Positions 9,692 through 17,920 of a DNA stretch of 64,000 bases are shown here, piece after piece. A program made the translations under genes and the position numbers. Within the stretch, counting starts at the first letter, position 1; each line of letters opens with the position of its first letter. This DNA is from Bacillota bacterium (GTDB lineage Bacteria; Bacillota; Clostridia; Lachnospirales; Lachnospiraceae), in the NCBI GenBank assembly GCA_023386315.1, contig JAEWJZ010000016.1:62001-126000 (forward strand). The letters run 5' to 3'. The notes under the pieces are model-generated. The model searched no databases and was not told the origin of the DNA. It saw nothing but the letters and a program-made list of their open reading frames with translations.

Positions 9692-10567
9692 ATGGACTAC
9701 CGGAAGTCGCTGGAACGGGCAGTGATTTATATAGAAGCCAATTTAAGAGAAGACATTCGTGTAGAAGATGTGGCCAGGGCTGCCGGTTACTCTTACTATC
9801 ACCTTAACCGGCAGTTCGTTTCTCTACTGGGTGAAACAATAGGAAGTTACATTAAAAAACGCCGCCTGGCCGATGGAGCAAAGCGTTTGTTATATACAGA
9901 TGAGAGAATCATTGATATTGCTGTAGACAGTGGTTTCGAGTCATCAGAAGCATTCAGCCGGGCTTTTAAATTAATATATCGGGTAAGCCCACAGACATAT
10001 CGCATTAATCGGCTGGATGCTTATGTGGGAGCAAAAGAACGATTAGATCAGGGACTTTTACAGCATCTGATTTCTAACGTAACCGTTCATCCCAAAATCG
10101 TAACCATACCTGAGATTAAAGTAGCAGGGATTCGGGGTGAGACTACACTGTCCGATATAAAACTAAGAGATCTTTGGAATAATGCAAACCGAATGTATCA
10201 TAAAATTCCGAATCTGGTGGAGGGAGGCAGAGGTTTTGGAATCTGCGAAGCCTGCAATGAAAACACACTTTATACTATGAATGACTGGGTTTTATTTACG
10301 GAGGTTGCAGGCTACGAAGTACATTCTTTTGAAGGCTTGCCATCGCAATTTGTCAGAAAGGTTCTGCCTGCAGGAAAGTATGCTGTGTTTACTCACAGGG
10401 GAAGCTTAAGTATGCTGCCTCAGACGTTTGAATATATCTGGGGAACCTGGTTTTTGACAACCGAAGAGGAATTGGACTGGCGGGAGGATTTTGAACTCTA
10501 TGATAACAGATTTCTGGGATACGATCACCCAGATACTGAAGTAGATCTTTATATTCCAGTTCGATAA
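9692..10567 (+). CDS. AraC-family regulator with GyrI-like ligand domain
   Basis: A 291-residue transcription factor. Residues about 8-105 form two helix-turn-helix units of the AraC/XylS type ('IRVEDVARAAGYSYYHLNRQF' region, then 'IIDIAVDSGFESSEAFSRAFK'). Residues about 130-291 are a GyrI-like small-molecule binding domain ending 'GYDHPDTEVDLYIPV', as in Rob/BltR-type drug-sensing regulators. It probably responds to a xenobiotic or metabolite and regulates the cassette around it. It lies 19 bases after the C45 gene and ahead of an acetyltransferase gene. Confidence 0.9.
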   Translation: MDYRKSLERAVIYIEANLREDIRVEDVARAAGYSYYHLNRQFVSLLGETIGSYIKKRRLADGAKRLLYTDERIIDIAVDSGFESSEAFSRAFKLIYRVSPQTYRINRLDAYVGAKERLDQGLLQHLISNVTVHPKIVTIPEIKVAGIRGETTLSDIKLRDLWNNANRMYHKIPNLVEGGRGFGICEACNENTLYTMNDWVLFTEVAGYEVHSFEGLPSQFVRKVLPAGKYAVFTHRGSLSMLPQTFEYIWGTWFLTTEEELDWREDFELYDNRFLGYDHPDTEVDLYIPVR

Positions 10568-10676
10568 CAGTGGTGGCTCCGTGGTATGAATCATAGCTGC
10601 TTGCAAAATTCCGGCAATTCCCTTATGATTGCAGATATAAAACTATTAATTGATTTGGGATAAGAAAGGTATCATT

Positions 10677-11465
10677 ATGATTACAAAACAAAATCTGAAA
10701 CAAAATCTAAAAGAAATGGGAATAGAGCCTAATGATACTTTACTGGTGCACTCATCCATGAAGTCAATCGGAGCTGTTGAAGGTGGAGCGGATACCGTAC
10801 TGGATGCCTTTATGGAATACCTGTCTGAAGGTCTTTTAATATTGCCCACTCATACATGGTTTTCCATGTCAGAATATCATAATTTATTTGATCCCAGAAT
10901 AGAGCCCGCTTGTGTCGGGATTTTACCTAATCTTTTCATGAAACGGAACGGTGTGCTTCGTTCGCTTCATCCGACTCATAGTGTAGCTGTGTACGGAAAG
11001 GATAGCGAAGCATTTATTGAAGGAGAAGAAAGCCGAACAACGCCCTGCCCTCCAGGGGGGTGCTATGATCGTTTAAAAGAAAGAAACGGTAAAATTCTGC
11101 TTCTTGGAGTGGGGCATGAGAGAAATACCTTTATTCACTGTGTGGAAGAACATTTAGATGTGCCGGATCGACTGACTAAGGAGCCCACATATTTTAAGAT
11201 TATTATGCCTGACGGTCAGATAAAGCCATCCTTTATGCACCGCCATGACAATTCTGTCACGGTTCATATCTCAGAAAATTACACAAAACTGGAACAGGCT
11301 TTCTATGACAGAGGTGCAGCTGCTAAGACAACTTTTGGGGATGCGGTCTGCATTTTATGTAATGCGAAAGCAATTTTTGATGTGACAAAAGATGTATTAT
11401 CTCACCAGATCAATTGTATTATTGAATTGGACACAATTCCTAAGGAGTGGTGGATGAAAAAATAA
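10677..11465 (+). CDS. AAC(3)-family N-acetyltransferase
   Basis: A 262-residue member of the antibiotic N-acetyltransferase family (PF02522, AAC(3)/YokD fold), which moves acetyl from acetyl-CoA to an amine such as the 3-amino group of aminoglycosides. 'LLVHSSMKSIGAVEGGADTV' covers the N-terminal family motif, 'LPTHTW' and 'RSLHPTHSVAVYG' the active-site region, and 'GKILLLGVGHERNTFIHCVEE' the C-terminal signature. ATG 10677 is preferred over an upstream in-frame ATG (10650) because AAGAAAGG precedes it. Many chromosomal members are not resistance enzymes, so the substrate is open. Confidence 0.88.
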   Translation: MITKQNLKQNLKEMGIEPNDTLLVHSSMKSIGAVEGGADTVLDAFMEYLSEGLLILPTHTWFSMSEYHNLFDPRIEPACVGILPNLFMKRNGVLRSLHPTHSVAVYGKDSEAFIEGEESRTTPCPPGGCYDRLKERNGKILLLGVGHERNTFIHCVEEHLDVPDRLTKEPTYFKIIMPDGQIKPSFMHRHDNSVTVHISENYTKLEQAFYDRGAAAKTTFGDAVCILCNAKAIFDVTKDVLSHQINCIIELDTIPKEWWMKK

Positions 11466-11471
11466 GTCCTT

Positions 11472-11517
11472 GAGTTATTTCCTGCCTTTTTGGGACAGGG
11501 GATGGCTCTTGTTTTTT
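11472..11517 (+). terminator. Imperfect terminator after acetyltransferase gene
   Basis: An interrupted stem GAG..AT..CCTG / CAGG..AT..CTC (11472-11484 with 11496-11508) is followed by TTGTTTTTT. Weak but well placed. Confidence 0.5.
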
Positions 11518-11649
11518 ACAGGGGGTTGATCTGGTTTATACAGAGCTGTGTCAGAGCGTGTCACTCGAATTTCATAAATAGTGATTGAAACCCAGAAAAG
11601 ATTGGTTATAATATTATATAGACAGGCAGAGTGGAGGAGGAAAATTGTT

Positions 11650-12027
11650 ATGGAAATAGCTGGGATGGATAAATACTGTCATACCGACGTATCATCAAAA
11701 AAAGTGGGAACACAAGCATTTAGAAATGAAGTATTGAATTGGAAATTAAAGATCATGGAAAAGATTAATGCGGATTTAGAGAATGACCGTAAAGGTAGTA
11801 TTAATATGTCTGAAAAAAACTGGAATGCTTTCATGAATAGAGTGGATGGTATAGTGAATACAGCTAGCCAAAATGTAAAAACAGATGTTAAAGCTGATTA
11901 TTCCAGACCAGTTGAGGAAGATAAACGACTTTGTGAAGATTATTTTATGCAAAATTTAAAAGAGAAGGAAAAATTACAATTAAATGTACTTCAATCTTTT
12001 CAAAGGTATTATAGAAAGGATTTATAA
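11650..12027 (+). CDS. Hypothetical protein
   Basis: A 125-residue, lysine- and asparagine-rich soluble protein beginning 'MEIAGMDKYCHTDVSSKK'. The ATG at 11650 has GGAGGAGGAAAA about nine bases upstream; an in-frame GTG at 11581 has no such site. The body looks helical ('NWKLKIMEKINADLENDRKG'). No family recognised. The frame stays open in the same phase for 34 codons past the TAA (to 12132), with protein-like composition, so the stop may be a recent truncation. Confidence 0.6.
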   Translation: MEIAGMDKYCHTDVSSKKVGTQAFRNEVLNWKLKIMEKINADLENDRKGSINMSEKNWNAFMNRVDGIVNTASQNVKTDVKADYSRPVEEDKRLCEDYFMQNLKEKEKLQLNVLQSFQRYYRKDL

Positions 12028-12263
12028 ACTACTGGGAGTCAGAGAAACGATAATACGGATAAAACCGAAACCAAAGAGCCACTTGATAAATCCACTGGGG
12101 AATGGTATACTGTAGCAGTCTGTAGGATTTGAAATAAGGTGGTTAAAGAATATCTCAGGCGAATTGTATCAAAGTTATGTTAACACCTGATTTTTAGTAC
12201 CCGAAAGACAATAATAAGGCCGTGATATTCCTTTTAAAATCAAGGATTTTCACAACAAAGACC

Positions 12264-12306
12264 GGTGTGTTCGAGACCTTCCACACCTAAAACAAAACTA
12301 GAGGAG
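12264..12306 (+). ncRNA. PreQ1-I-like riboswitch upstream of queT
   Basis: GGTGTG (12264-12269) pairs with CACACC (12282-12287), enclosing loop TTCGAGACCTTC, followed by the A-rich tail TAAAACAAAACTAGAGGAG. This is the compact H-type architecture of preQ1 class I aptamers; the Thermoanaerobacter aptamer has a very similar loop and tail. The loop CCUU/CUUC can pair with GAGG/GGAG of the ribosome-binding site, giving translational control of the gene nine bases further on. The downstream gene is a queuosine-precursor transporter, the expected target. Confidence 0.75.
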
Positions 12307-12314
12307 AAAAAAAT

Positions 12315-12824
12315 ATGAATCACAAATCATCGGTGAAAACCCATTTCATGGTTTTTTCTGCAGTTATTGCTGCAATCTACACGGTGCTGACCATGGCATT
12401 TGCTCCTATCAGCTTCGGACCAGTCCAGTTTCGTGTTTCGGAAATGCTTTGTATCCTTCCCTACTTTACCCCAGCTGCAATTCCCGGATTATTTATCGGT
12501 TGTTTTCTGTCTAATCTCCTGTGCGGCGCAGCAGCACTTGATGTGATTTTTGGCAGTCTGGCCACTCTGATTGGTGCGGTTGGAGCCTACAAACTCCGGG
12601 GTAATAAATGGCTGGTATGTATACCGCCTATTTTGTCCAATGTTGTTATTATTCCATGGGTTCTTCGTTATGCTTATGGCTCACCGGATATGATCTGGTA
12701 TGCGATGGTTACGGTTGGCATTGGGGAGATTCTTGCAATTGGAGTATTAGGTAATATATTGCTGGGTGTTCTTAACAGGTATAAATATCTTATATTTGAT
12801 CGTTTCTTTTCAGAAACAGTCTGA
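12315..12824 (+). CDS. queT: QueT family queuosine-precursor transporter
   Basis: A 169-residue integral membrane protein with about five hydrophobic segments. It matches the QueT family (ECF transporter S component linked to preQ1/queuosine precursors): 'FGPVQFRVSEMLCILPYF' and 'GLFIGCFLSNLLCG' are family signatures. It would work with a shared ECF energizing module encoded elsewhere. AGAGGAG precedes the ATG and is part of the riboswitch tail. A strong terminator follows. Confidence 0.93.
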   Translation: MNHKSSVKTHFMVFSAVIAAIYTVLTMAFAPISFGPVQFRVSEMLCILPYFTPAAIPGLFIGCFLSNLLCGAAALDVIFGSLATLIGAVGAYKLRGNKWLVCIPPILSNVVIIPWVLRYAYGSPDMIWYAMVTVGIGEILAIGVLGNILLGVLNRYKYLIFDRFFSETV

Positions 12825-12843
12825 TAAAAGATCACAGATTTAG

Positions 12844-12876
12844 AAACTCCTGACCCAGATAAAGTCAGGAGTTTTT
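12844..12876 (+). terminator. Terminator after queT
   Basis: AAACTCCTGAC (12844-12854) pairs perfectly with GTCAGGAGTTT (12864-12874), followed by a T run. Confidence 0.9.
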
Positions 12877-12984
12877 GTATATATTTTCTATTTCATTCGT
12901 TAGTTACATGTGATAAAATATAATTATCTAAAACAATGTTATGTAACCGAAATGTAACCGCTTTTTTATATAATAAATTTACAA

Positions 12985-13899
12985 ATGAAAGACTATGGTG
13001 AAGGGATGACAGTTGGAAGAATGAGTGTGGTTCGTAATTCAGACAGGTATTTTACAATAGCGGTAGATGAATTTGAAGATAATAGTATAAAAGGGATTTT
13101 ATTTCATGAAAGCGGCTCTGGCGGAATATTATTTGAAAGCCTCCTGGAGATGTTTTTTAATATGGACCGGATATTTGATCAGCTGGGCTGTCCGAAGCAG
13201 ACGGTTCAACGGCGGCAGTTTTCTGGATTAGAAGATCTTACTCCCGAAATAAAAAAAAGCAGTGAAAAAGAAAGATCTGGAAAATTAGCGACCTTTTATG
13301 TTTTTGTACAGTATCGGTATTATGCAAGCTGGCAGGGGAATATAAAGTGGATTGAAGGCGATGTGAAGATACCTTTTGAAAGTGAACTTGAACTGATTCT
13401 TGCCATGTACCTGCTTTTGACCGGTAATGACAGAAAAGAGCAGGTTAATAACATTATGACTACCTGCCATGTGGCAATTGATACCTACCATTCCGGAAAG
13501 TTTACAGGAAATTACCAGAATATACCGTCTGAGACATTAGAGCAGCAGGTGGAGCCGGTGGATCTTGCAAAGTCTCTTGGTACATTTATGGAATATGAAC
13601 TGAAAAATGACGATATACCCAAGTACGGGCTGAATTATGGACAACTGATATCCAGTGATGCATGTACGCTCTGCAGAAGAGGGGGGAAGATTGCTTCTTT
13701 CTCTATTAAAGTGCTATTTCACGAACACGCAACCTGGCAGGGAATTATTTACTGGAGAGAGGGCAGACAGCAGCAGCTGTTTAGAAGTTATAAGGAAATG
13801 CTTTATTTGATTGCTTCGGTAGCAGAGGCTTCGGCTGGAAACGATGGTTTTAGAGAGCTTCTGCCTGTACGAGCAGGACTTGCATTATCCGGAACATAA
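12985..13899 (+). CDS. Hypothetical protein with duplicated module
   Basis: A 304-residue soluble protein of unknown function. It contains a repeated module: 'YYASWQGNIKWIEGD' followed by 'FESELELILAMYLLL' (about residues 111-145) and 'EHATWQGIIYWREGR' followed by 'FRSYKEMLYLIASVA' (about residues 248-282). I recall such F-x-V-x-[YF]-R-x-x-A-[ST]-W-Q-G-x-[IV]-x-W sequences in many Lachnospiraceae proteins, without a known role. The start is uncertain: ATG 12985 has no good ribosome site, and ATG codons at 13006 and 13021 are alternatives. It stands alone between two terminators. Confidence 0.75.
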   Translation: MKDYGEGMTVGRMSVVRNSDRYFTIAVDEFEDNSIKGILFHESGSGGILFESLLEMFFNMDRIFDQLGCPKQTVQRRQFSGLEDLTPEIKKSSEKERSGKLATFYVFVQYRYYASWQGNIKWIEGDVKIPFESELELILAMYLLLTGNDRKEQVNNIMTTCHVAIDTYHSGKFTGNYQNIPSETLEQQVEPVDLAKSLGTFMEYELKNDDIPKYGLNYGQLISSDACTLCRRGGKIASFSIKVLFHEHATWQGIIYWREGRQQQLFRSYKEMLYLIASVAEASAGNDGFRELLPVRAGLALSGT

Positions 13900-13911
13900 T
13901 TTCCGTGTCAT

Positions 13912-13955
13912 AAAGTGCACTTTACAGGTCATAGAATCTGTAAGGTGCATTTTTA
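13912..13955 (+). terminator. Terminator after duplicated-module gene
   Basis: AAAGTGCACTTTACAG (ending 13926) pairs with CTGTAAGGTGCATTTT (13938-13953) with two imperfect positions, then T-rich sequence. Confidence 0.85.
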
Positions 13956-14070
13956 TATAACATAAAAAACTTCAGCTGCAAACGAAATGTCTCACCCTGA
14001 GGCAAGGTACCAGTTTGAATTCCCAGGTAGATTTTCTTCCATTTTTCTTATATAATAAAGAAGAAAGCGG

Positions 14071-14099
14071 TTGACTTTATAAGAAAAAAGCAGTAAAAG
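14071..14099 (+). promoter_or_regulatory. Candidate promoter for murC
   Basis: TTGACT (14071-14076), 17-base spacer, TAAAAG (14094-14099). The -35 is good, the -10 mediocre; 55 bases before the murC start. Confidence 0.4.
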
Positions 14100-14153
14100 T
14101 AAGTGGAAGTAACCGTTACATAAATAAAACAATAAATTAAGGATGGATAAAGC

Positions 14154-15533
14154 ATGTATCAGATTGATTTTCATAAACCACAGGCAGTTCATTTTATCGG
14201 TATTGGAGGAATCAGCATGAGCGGTCTGGCTGAGATTCTCATGGATGAGGGATTTACAGTAACCGGATCAGATTCACATGAATCCGAACTGACGCATCAC
14301 CTGGAAGCAAAAGGTGCAAAGATTGCGTATGGACAGTGTGCGGAGAATATTACAGAAGGAATCGATGTGGTGGTTTATACGGCTGCGGTACATTCTGATA
14401 ATCCCGAGCTGATATCTGCAAGAGAAAAGGGACTGCCCATTCTCAGCAGGGCAGAGCTGCTTGGTCAGATGATGAAGAATTATGAGAATGCCATTGCGAT
14501 TTCGGGAACTCACGGGAAAACAACGACAACCTCTATGATTACAGAGGTTCTTCTCTGTGCAGATGCGGACCCCACTATTTCAGTAGGAGGAATTTTAAAC
14601 TCCATAGGGGGGAATATACGTGTGGGAGGTCCGGAACTTTTTGTGACCGAAGCCTGTGAATATACTAATAGTTTTCTGTCCTTTTATCCGACTGTTGAGA
14701 TTATTTTAAATATAGAGGCAGATCATCTTGATTTCTTTAAAGATATCAAGGATATTCGTAACTCTTTCCGGCTGTTTGCCCAGAAGCTTCCTAAGAATGG
14801 ACTGCTGGTGATTAATAACGACATTGAAAATATTGAGGAGATCGTACGTGATCTTCCCTGTAAGGTAATTACGTTTGGAAAGAAAGCCGGAAGCAGGTAC
14901 CAGGCGGAGACCATTGAATTTGATGATCTGGCAAGAGCCACCTATGATTTAAAGATCGATGGTACTGTCGTGGATAAGGTCACCCTTGGAGTACCCGGAG
15001 AACACAATGTGTATAACTCTCTGGCAGCTGCCGCCGTTTGCGCGGAGCTTGGAATTTCACTGGATCAGGTAAAAAAAGGGCTAAAACATTTTACAGGTAC
15101 CAACAGGCGCTTTGAAAAGAAGGGAGAACTGGGAGGCGTTACCATCATTGATGATTATGCCCATCATCCCCAGGAGATCCGTGCAACCCTGAATACAGCG
15201 AAGCATTATCCCCATAAAAAACTGTGGGTTGTTTTCCAACCCCATACTTATACACGTACAAAGGCATTTCTTGACGAATTTGCAGATGCACTGTCTCTGG
15301 CAGATGAGGTAGTTCTGGCAGAAATTTATGCAGCAAGAGAAACCGATAATCTGGGGATCAGCTCTGCAGATATCGTGGATAGAATAGAGAAAAAAGGTGT
15401 AAAAGCGCATTATATCACCTCGTTTGATGAGATTGAAACATTTATTTTAGAAAATTGTATACACGGTGATTTGTTGATAACTATGGGTGCCGGAGATATT
15501 GTAAAAGTGGGAGAAAAGCTGTTGGGCTTATAG
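14154..15533 (+). CDS. murC: UDP-N-acetylmuramate--L-alanine ligase
   Basis: A 459-residue cytoplasmic Mur ligase that joins L-alanine to UDP-MurNAc using ATP, the first amino-acid step of peptidoglycan synthesis. The N-terminal nucleotide-binding motif 'HFIGIGGISMSGLAEIL' is diagnostic for MurC, the ATP loop 'GTHGKTTTTSM' lies at about residues 118-128, and 'TGTNRRFEKKG' and 'DDYAHHPQEI' mark the central and C-terminal ligase domains. Length is normal for the family. It is followed by a terminator that is interleaved with DnaA-box-like sequence. Confidence 0.97.
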   Translation: MYQIDFHKPQAVHFIGIGGISMSGLAEILMDEGFTVTGSDSHESELTHHLEAKGAKIAYGQCAENITEGIDVVVYTAAVHSDNPELISAREKGLPILSRAELLGQMMKNYENAIAISGTHGKTTTTSMITEVLLCADADPTISVGGILNSIGGNIRVGGPELFVTEACEYTNSFLSFYPTVEIILNIEADHLDFFKDIKDIRNSFRLFAQKLPKNGLLVINNDIENIEEIVRDLPCKVITFGKKAGSRYQAETIEFDDLARATYDLKIDGTVVDKVTLGVPGEHNVYNSLAAAAVCAELGISLDQVKKGLKHFTGTNRRFEKKGELGGVTIIDDYAHHPQEIRATLNTAKHYPHKKLWVVFQPHTYTRTKAFLDEFADALSLADEVVLAEIYAARETDNLGISSADIVDRIEKKGVKAHYITSFDEIETFILENCIHGDLLITMGAGDIVKVGEKLLGL

Positions 15534-15733
15534 TTATCCACATTATCCACATAGTTTTCAACATTTTATGTTAAGAAACTATGTGGATTTTTTAATTTAC
15601 ATAAATTATCGTCTCACAATTTAAAAAATCTCGGTTTTATCAGCAATTCAACAGGATTATAGTGGATAAACCAAGATTATGTATACTTGGTTTCCACATT
15701 ATCCACAATATCCACAATTGATTTAGTGGATAA
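15534..15733. promoter_or_regulatory. Cluster of DnaA boxes upstream of helicase-loader operon
   Basis: Perfect TTATCCACA boxes occur at 15534-15542, 15543-15551 and 15699-15707. One-mismatch boxes occur at 15708-15716 (ATATCCACA), and on the reverse strand at 15661-15669 and 15725-15733 (AGTGGATAA). Two of them are held in an inverted repeat (AAACCAAG 15668-15675, CTTGGTTT 15686-15693). The last box lies just upstream of the candidate promoter of the dnaD-like gene (extended -10 TGGTATGAT, ending 15771). Confidence 0.75.
15546..15592 (+). terminator. Terminator after murC
   Basis: TCCACATAGTTT (15546-15557) pairs perfectly with AAACTATGTGGA (15576-15587), followed by TTTTTT. Confidence 0.88.
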
Positions 15734-15796
15734 CTGCCCCTATTTTCTTTTGGAAAGACCTGTGGTATGATAGGAACATGACAAAAAGGTGAGGTT

Positions 15797-16849
15797 ATGG
15801 CGGTGAATTTTAAGAGCAGTTTTAAGATCAATGGTACGATAATATCCAATCAATTTATAGATGATTTTATGGCCTCGGCGAATGGTGAATACATAAAAGA
15901 ATACCTGTTTCTGATGCGTCATGAAGGGGAAGAGGTCACTATATCTGCGATCGCCGATGCCTTAAACCATACAGAGGCTGATGTGATGCGTGCCTTATCT
16001 TACTGGAAAAAGGCCGGGGTACTAAGCGAGGAGGCCATTTCAAAGCAGCAGGTTACTTCTGCAGTATCGGAGACTGCATGTTCCGTACGCCCTGCAGCGG
16101 AAGAGAAAAAGGAGAAACCTGTGGAATCCGCAGGCCGTAAATCCTACACTCCTGATCAGATCAGCGGGCTGGCAGGAGATGAGGATTATTCACAGCTGCT
16201 TTATATTGCCCAGAAATATATGAACAAAGTTTTTACTCAGAGAGAATGTGAGGTATTTGCTTATCTTTATGATGGGCTTCATATGCCTGCAGAGCTTTTA
16301 GAATATGTGGTTGAGTATTGTGTACAGGGTGGACATACCAGCATCCGGTATATTGAGACGGTAGCCATCAGCTGGCACGAAAAGGGTATTAAGACGGTAG
16401 ATGAAGCGAAGAATAATGCACTTACTTTTTCTAAGGATTCCTTTGCCGTCATGAGGGCGTTTGGACTGAGTGACCGCAATCCCGGCGACTCAGAGCGGGA
16501 GTACATGGATAAATGGTTCCGTACCTACGGATTTACCAAAGAGCTGGTTATGGAGGCCTGCAGCCGAACTCTGACTGCGACACATTCCCCCAGCTTTCCT
16601 TATACGGACAAGATTATAGAAGGCTGGAAGAAAGCCGGAGCCCGTACAATGGAAGACATCCGCAGGCTGGACGAGCAGCATGCGGACCGGAAAAAGGCTG
16701 GAAGCGATAAAGGCCAAAAGACAGCAGTAGAATATAAGCAGGCAGCAGGCACAAAGGGAAGAGGCGGGCAAAACCAGTTTCAGAATTTCCCTCAACGGGA
16801 GATTGATTATGATGCCCTTATTCTTGGACAGCTGACAGAGCTTAAGTAA
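15797..16849 (+). CDS. DnaD/DnaB-domain replication initiation protein
   Basis: A 350-residue protein of the DnaB/DnaD primosome family of Firmicutes. Residues about 1-85 resemble a winged-helix DNA-binding domain; two DnaD-like C-terminal domains follow (about 130-200, and 215-290 with 'DKIIEGWKKAGARTMEDI', the family's YxxxIxxxW-type motif), then a basic low-complexity tail. In the family these proteins remodel origin DNA and recruit the helicase loader. That loader is encoded 33 bases downstream, so the two probably form one operon. The upstream DnaA boxes suggest DnaA control. Confidence 0.88.
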   Translation: MAVNFKSSFKINGTIISNQFIDDFMASANGEYIKEYLFLMRHEGEEVTISAIADALNHTEADVMRALSYWKKAGVLSEEAISKQQVTSAVSETACSVRPAAEEKKEKPVESAGRKSYTPDQISGLAGDEDYSQLLYIAQKYMNKVFTQRECEVFAYLYDGLHMPAELLEYVVEYCVQGGHTSIRYIETVAISWHEKGIKTVDEAKNNALTFSKDSFAVMRAFGLSDRNPGDSEREYMDKWFRTYGFTKELVMEACSRTLTATHSPSFPYTDKIIEGWKKAGARTMEDIRRLDEQHADRKKAGSDKGQKTAVEYKQAAGTKGRGGQNQFQNFPQREIDYDALILGQLTELK

Positions 16850-16882
16850 CGGTAGATAAGCACAACAGGAACGGAGGTAATT

Positions 16883-17872
16883 ATGGCACTGAGCAATTCA
16901 CAATATGATGCCATCATGCGGGCTTACGGGCAGCAGCAGTTAAAGAACCGGCATGAACAGGAAAAGCGGATTGCGCAAGTATATAATAAGATACCTGTGA
17001 TAAAGGAACTTGATGATTCCATCAGCACCAGAGCAGTCATCTGCGCCCGAAGACTTTTGGACGGAGATAAGGAAGCTTTAAAAGAGCTGAGAGGTGAAAT
17101 TGCAGACCTGCGGGAACAGAAGACGGTTCTTTTAAAGTCCTACGGTTATCCGGCGGATTTTATGGAGATGCAGTACTTATGTAAGGACTGTAAAGATACC
17201 GGGTATGCTAAGGGAGTTAAGTGTCACTGCTTCCGTCAGTCAGAGATGAAATATTTATACGCACAGTCCAATATTGAACAGATCATTGCTGTTGAGAATT
17301 TCGATACATTTTCCTATGAATATTTTGATGATACCAGAGTAATTCCAGTTTTAAACAGGACAGTGAAACAGTATATGATACAGGTAACAGATACCTGTAA
17401 AAATTTCATTAAAAATCTATCCAAAGATCATGGTAATCTGCTTTTTACAGGACCGACAGGAGTTGGGAAGACGTTTTTAACAAACTGTATAGCCAAAGAG
17501 TTGATCGATAAATATTACTCCGTGATCTATTTATCTGCCAACGACCTCTTTGAAGTATTTTCAAAAAACCGGTTTGATTATCAGGATGAGGATGATATGA
17601 AAGGAATGTATCAGTACATTCTGGACTGCGATCTTTTAATCATCGATGATCTGGGAACAGAGTTAAATAACAGCTTTACCTCTTCCGAACTTTTTTACTG
17701 CATTAATGAACGGCTTAATTCTTTAAAGTCTACAATTATATCCACCAATCATCCGATCAATGAACTGAGAGACCGGTATACGGAGCGTGTTACCTCCAGG
17801 CTGATCAGCCGCTATACCGTGATTCCTCTCTACGGAGATGATATCAGGATCAGGAAAAAACTATCCGATTAA
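16883..17872 (+). CDS. dnaC: DnaC/DnaI-type replicative helicase loader
   Basis: A 329-residue AAA+ ATPase that loads the replicative helicase. An N-terminal coiled region is followed by a cysteine cluster 'CKDCKDTGYAKGVKCHC' (about residues 99-115), which is the zinc-binding hinge of DnaI. Walker A is 'GPTGVGKT' (about 190-197) and Walker B 'LLIIDDLGTE'; 'STNHPINELRDRYTERVTSRL' region holds sensor 1 and the arginine finger. The last four codons and the stop lie in the 18-bp core repeat used by the integrated element, so integration keeps the protein intact. Confidence 0.93.
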   Translation: MALSNSQYDAIMRAYGQQQLKNRHEQEKRIAQVYNKIPVIKELDDSISTRAVICARRLLDGDKEALKELRGEIADLREQKTVLLKSYGYPADFMEMQYLCKDCKDTGYAKGVKCHCFRQSEMKYLYAQSNIEQIIAVENFDTFSYEYFDDTRVIPVLNRTVKQYMIQVTDTCKNFIKNLSKDHGNLLFTGPTGVGKTFLTNCIAKELIDKYYSVIYLSANDLFEVFSKNRFDYQDEDDMKGMYQYILDCDLLIIDDLGTELNNSFTSSELFYCINERLNSLKSTIISTNHPINELRDRYTERVTSRLISRYTVIPLYGDDIRIRKKLSD

Positions 17873-17875
17873 CTT
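17858..17875. repeat. attL core of integrated element
   Basis: AAACTATCCGATTAACTT, identical to 30651-30668. It spans the final codons and stop of the helicase-loader gene, and the integrase gene starts its 3' end 46 bases to the right. Same-orientation 18-bp repeats flanking an integrase-bearing segment of foreign character are the normal signature of attL and attR. Confidence 0.88.
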
Positions 17876-17878
17876 AGA

Positions 17879-17918
17879 TAAGCCAGAGAACCTATATTTT
17901 ACAAGTAAATCTGGCTTA
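17879..17918. terminator. Hairpin between helicase loader and integrase
   Basis: TAAGCCAGA (17879-17887) pairs with TCTGGCTTA (17910-17918) between convergent genes. It lies inside the element, so it supplies the helicase-loader operon with a new terminator. T tracts are weak. Confidence 0.55.
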
Positions 17919-17920
17919 CT

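Noticed and set aside
15534..15796. Chromosomal origin oriC
   Set aside because: DnaA boxes are present, but dnaA, dnaN, rpmH or gidB are not nearby and no AT-rich unwinding 13-mers or trio elements could be identified; a regulatory cluster fits better.
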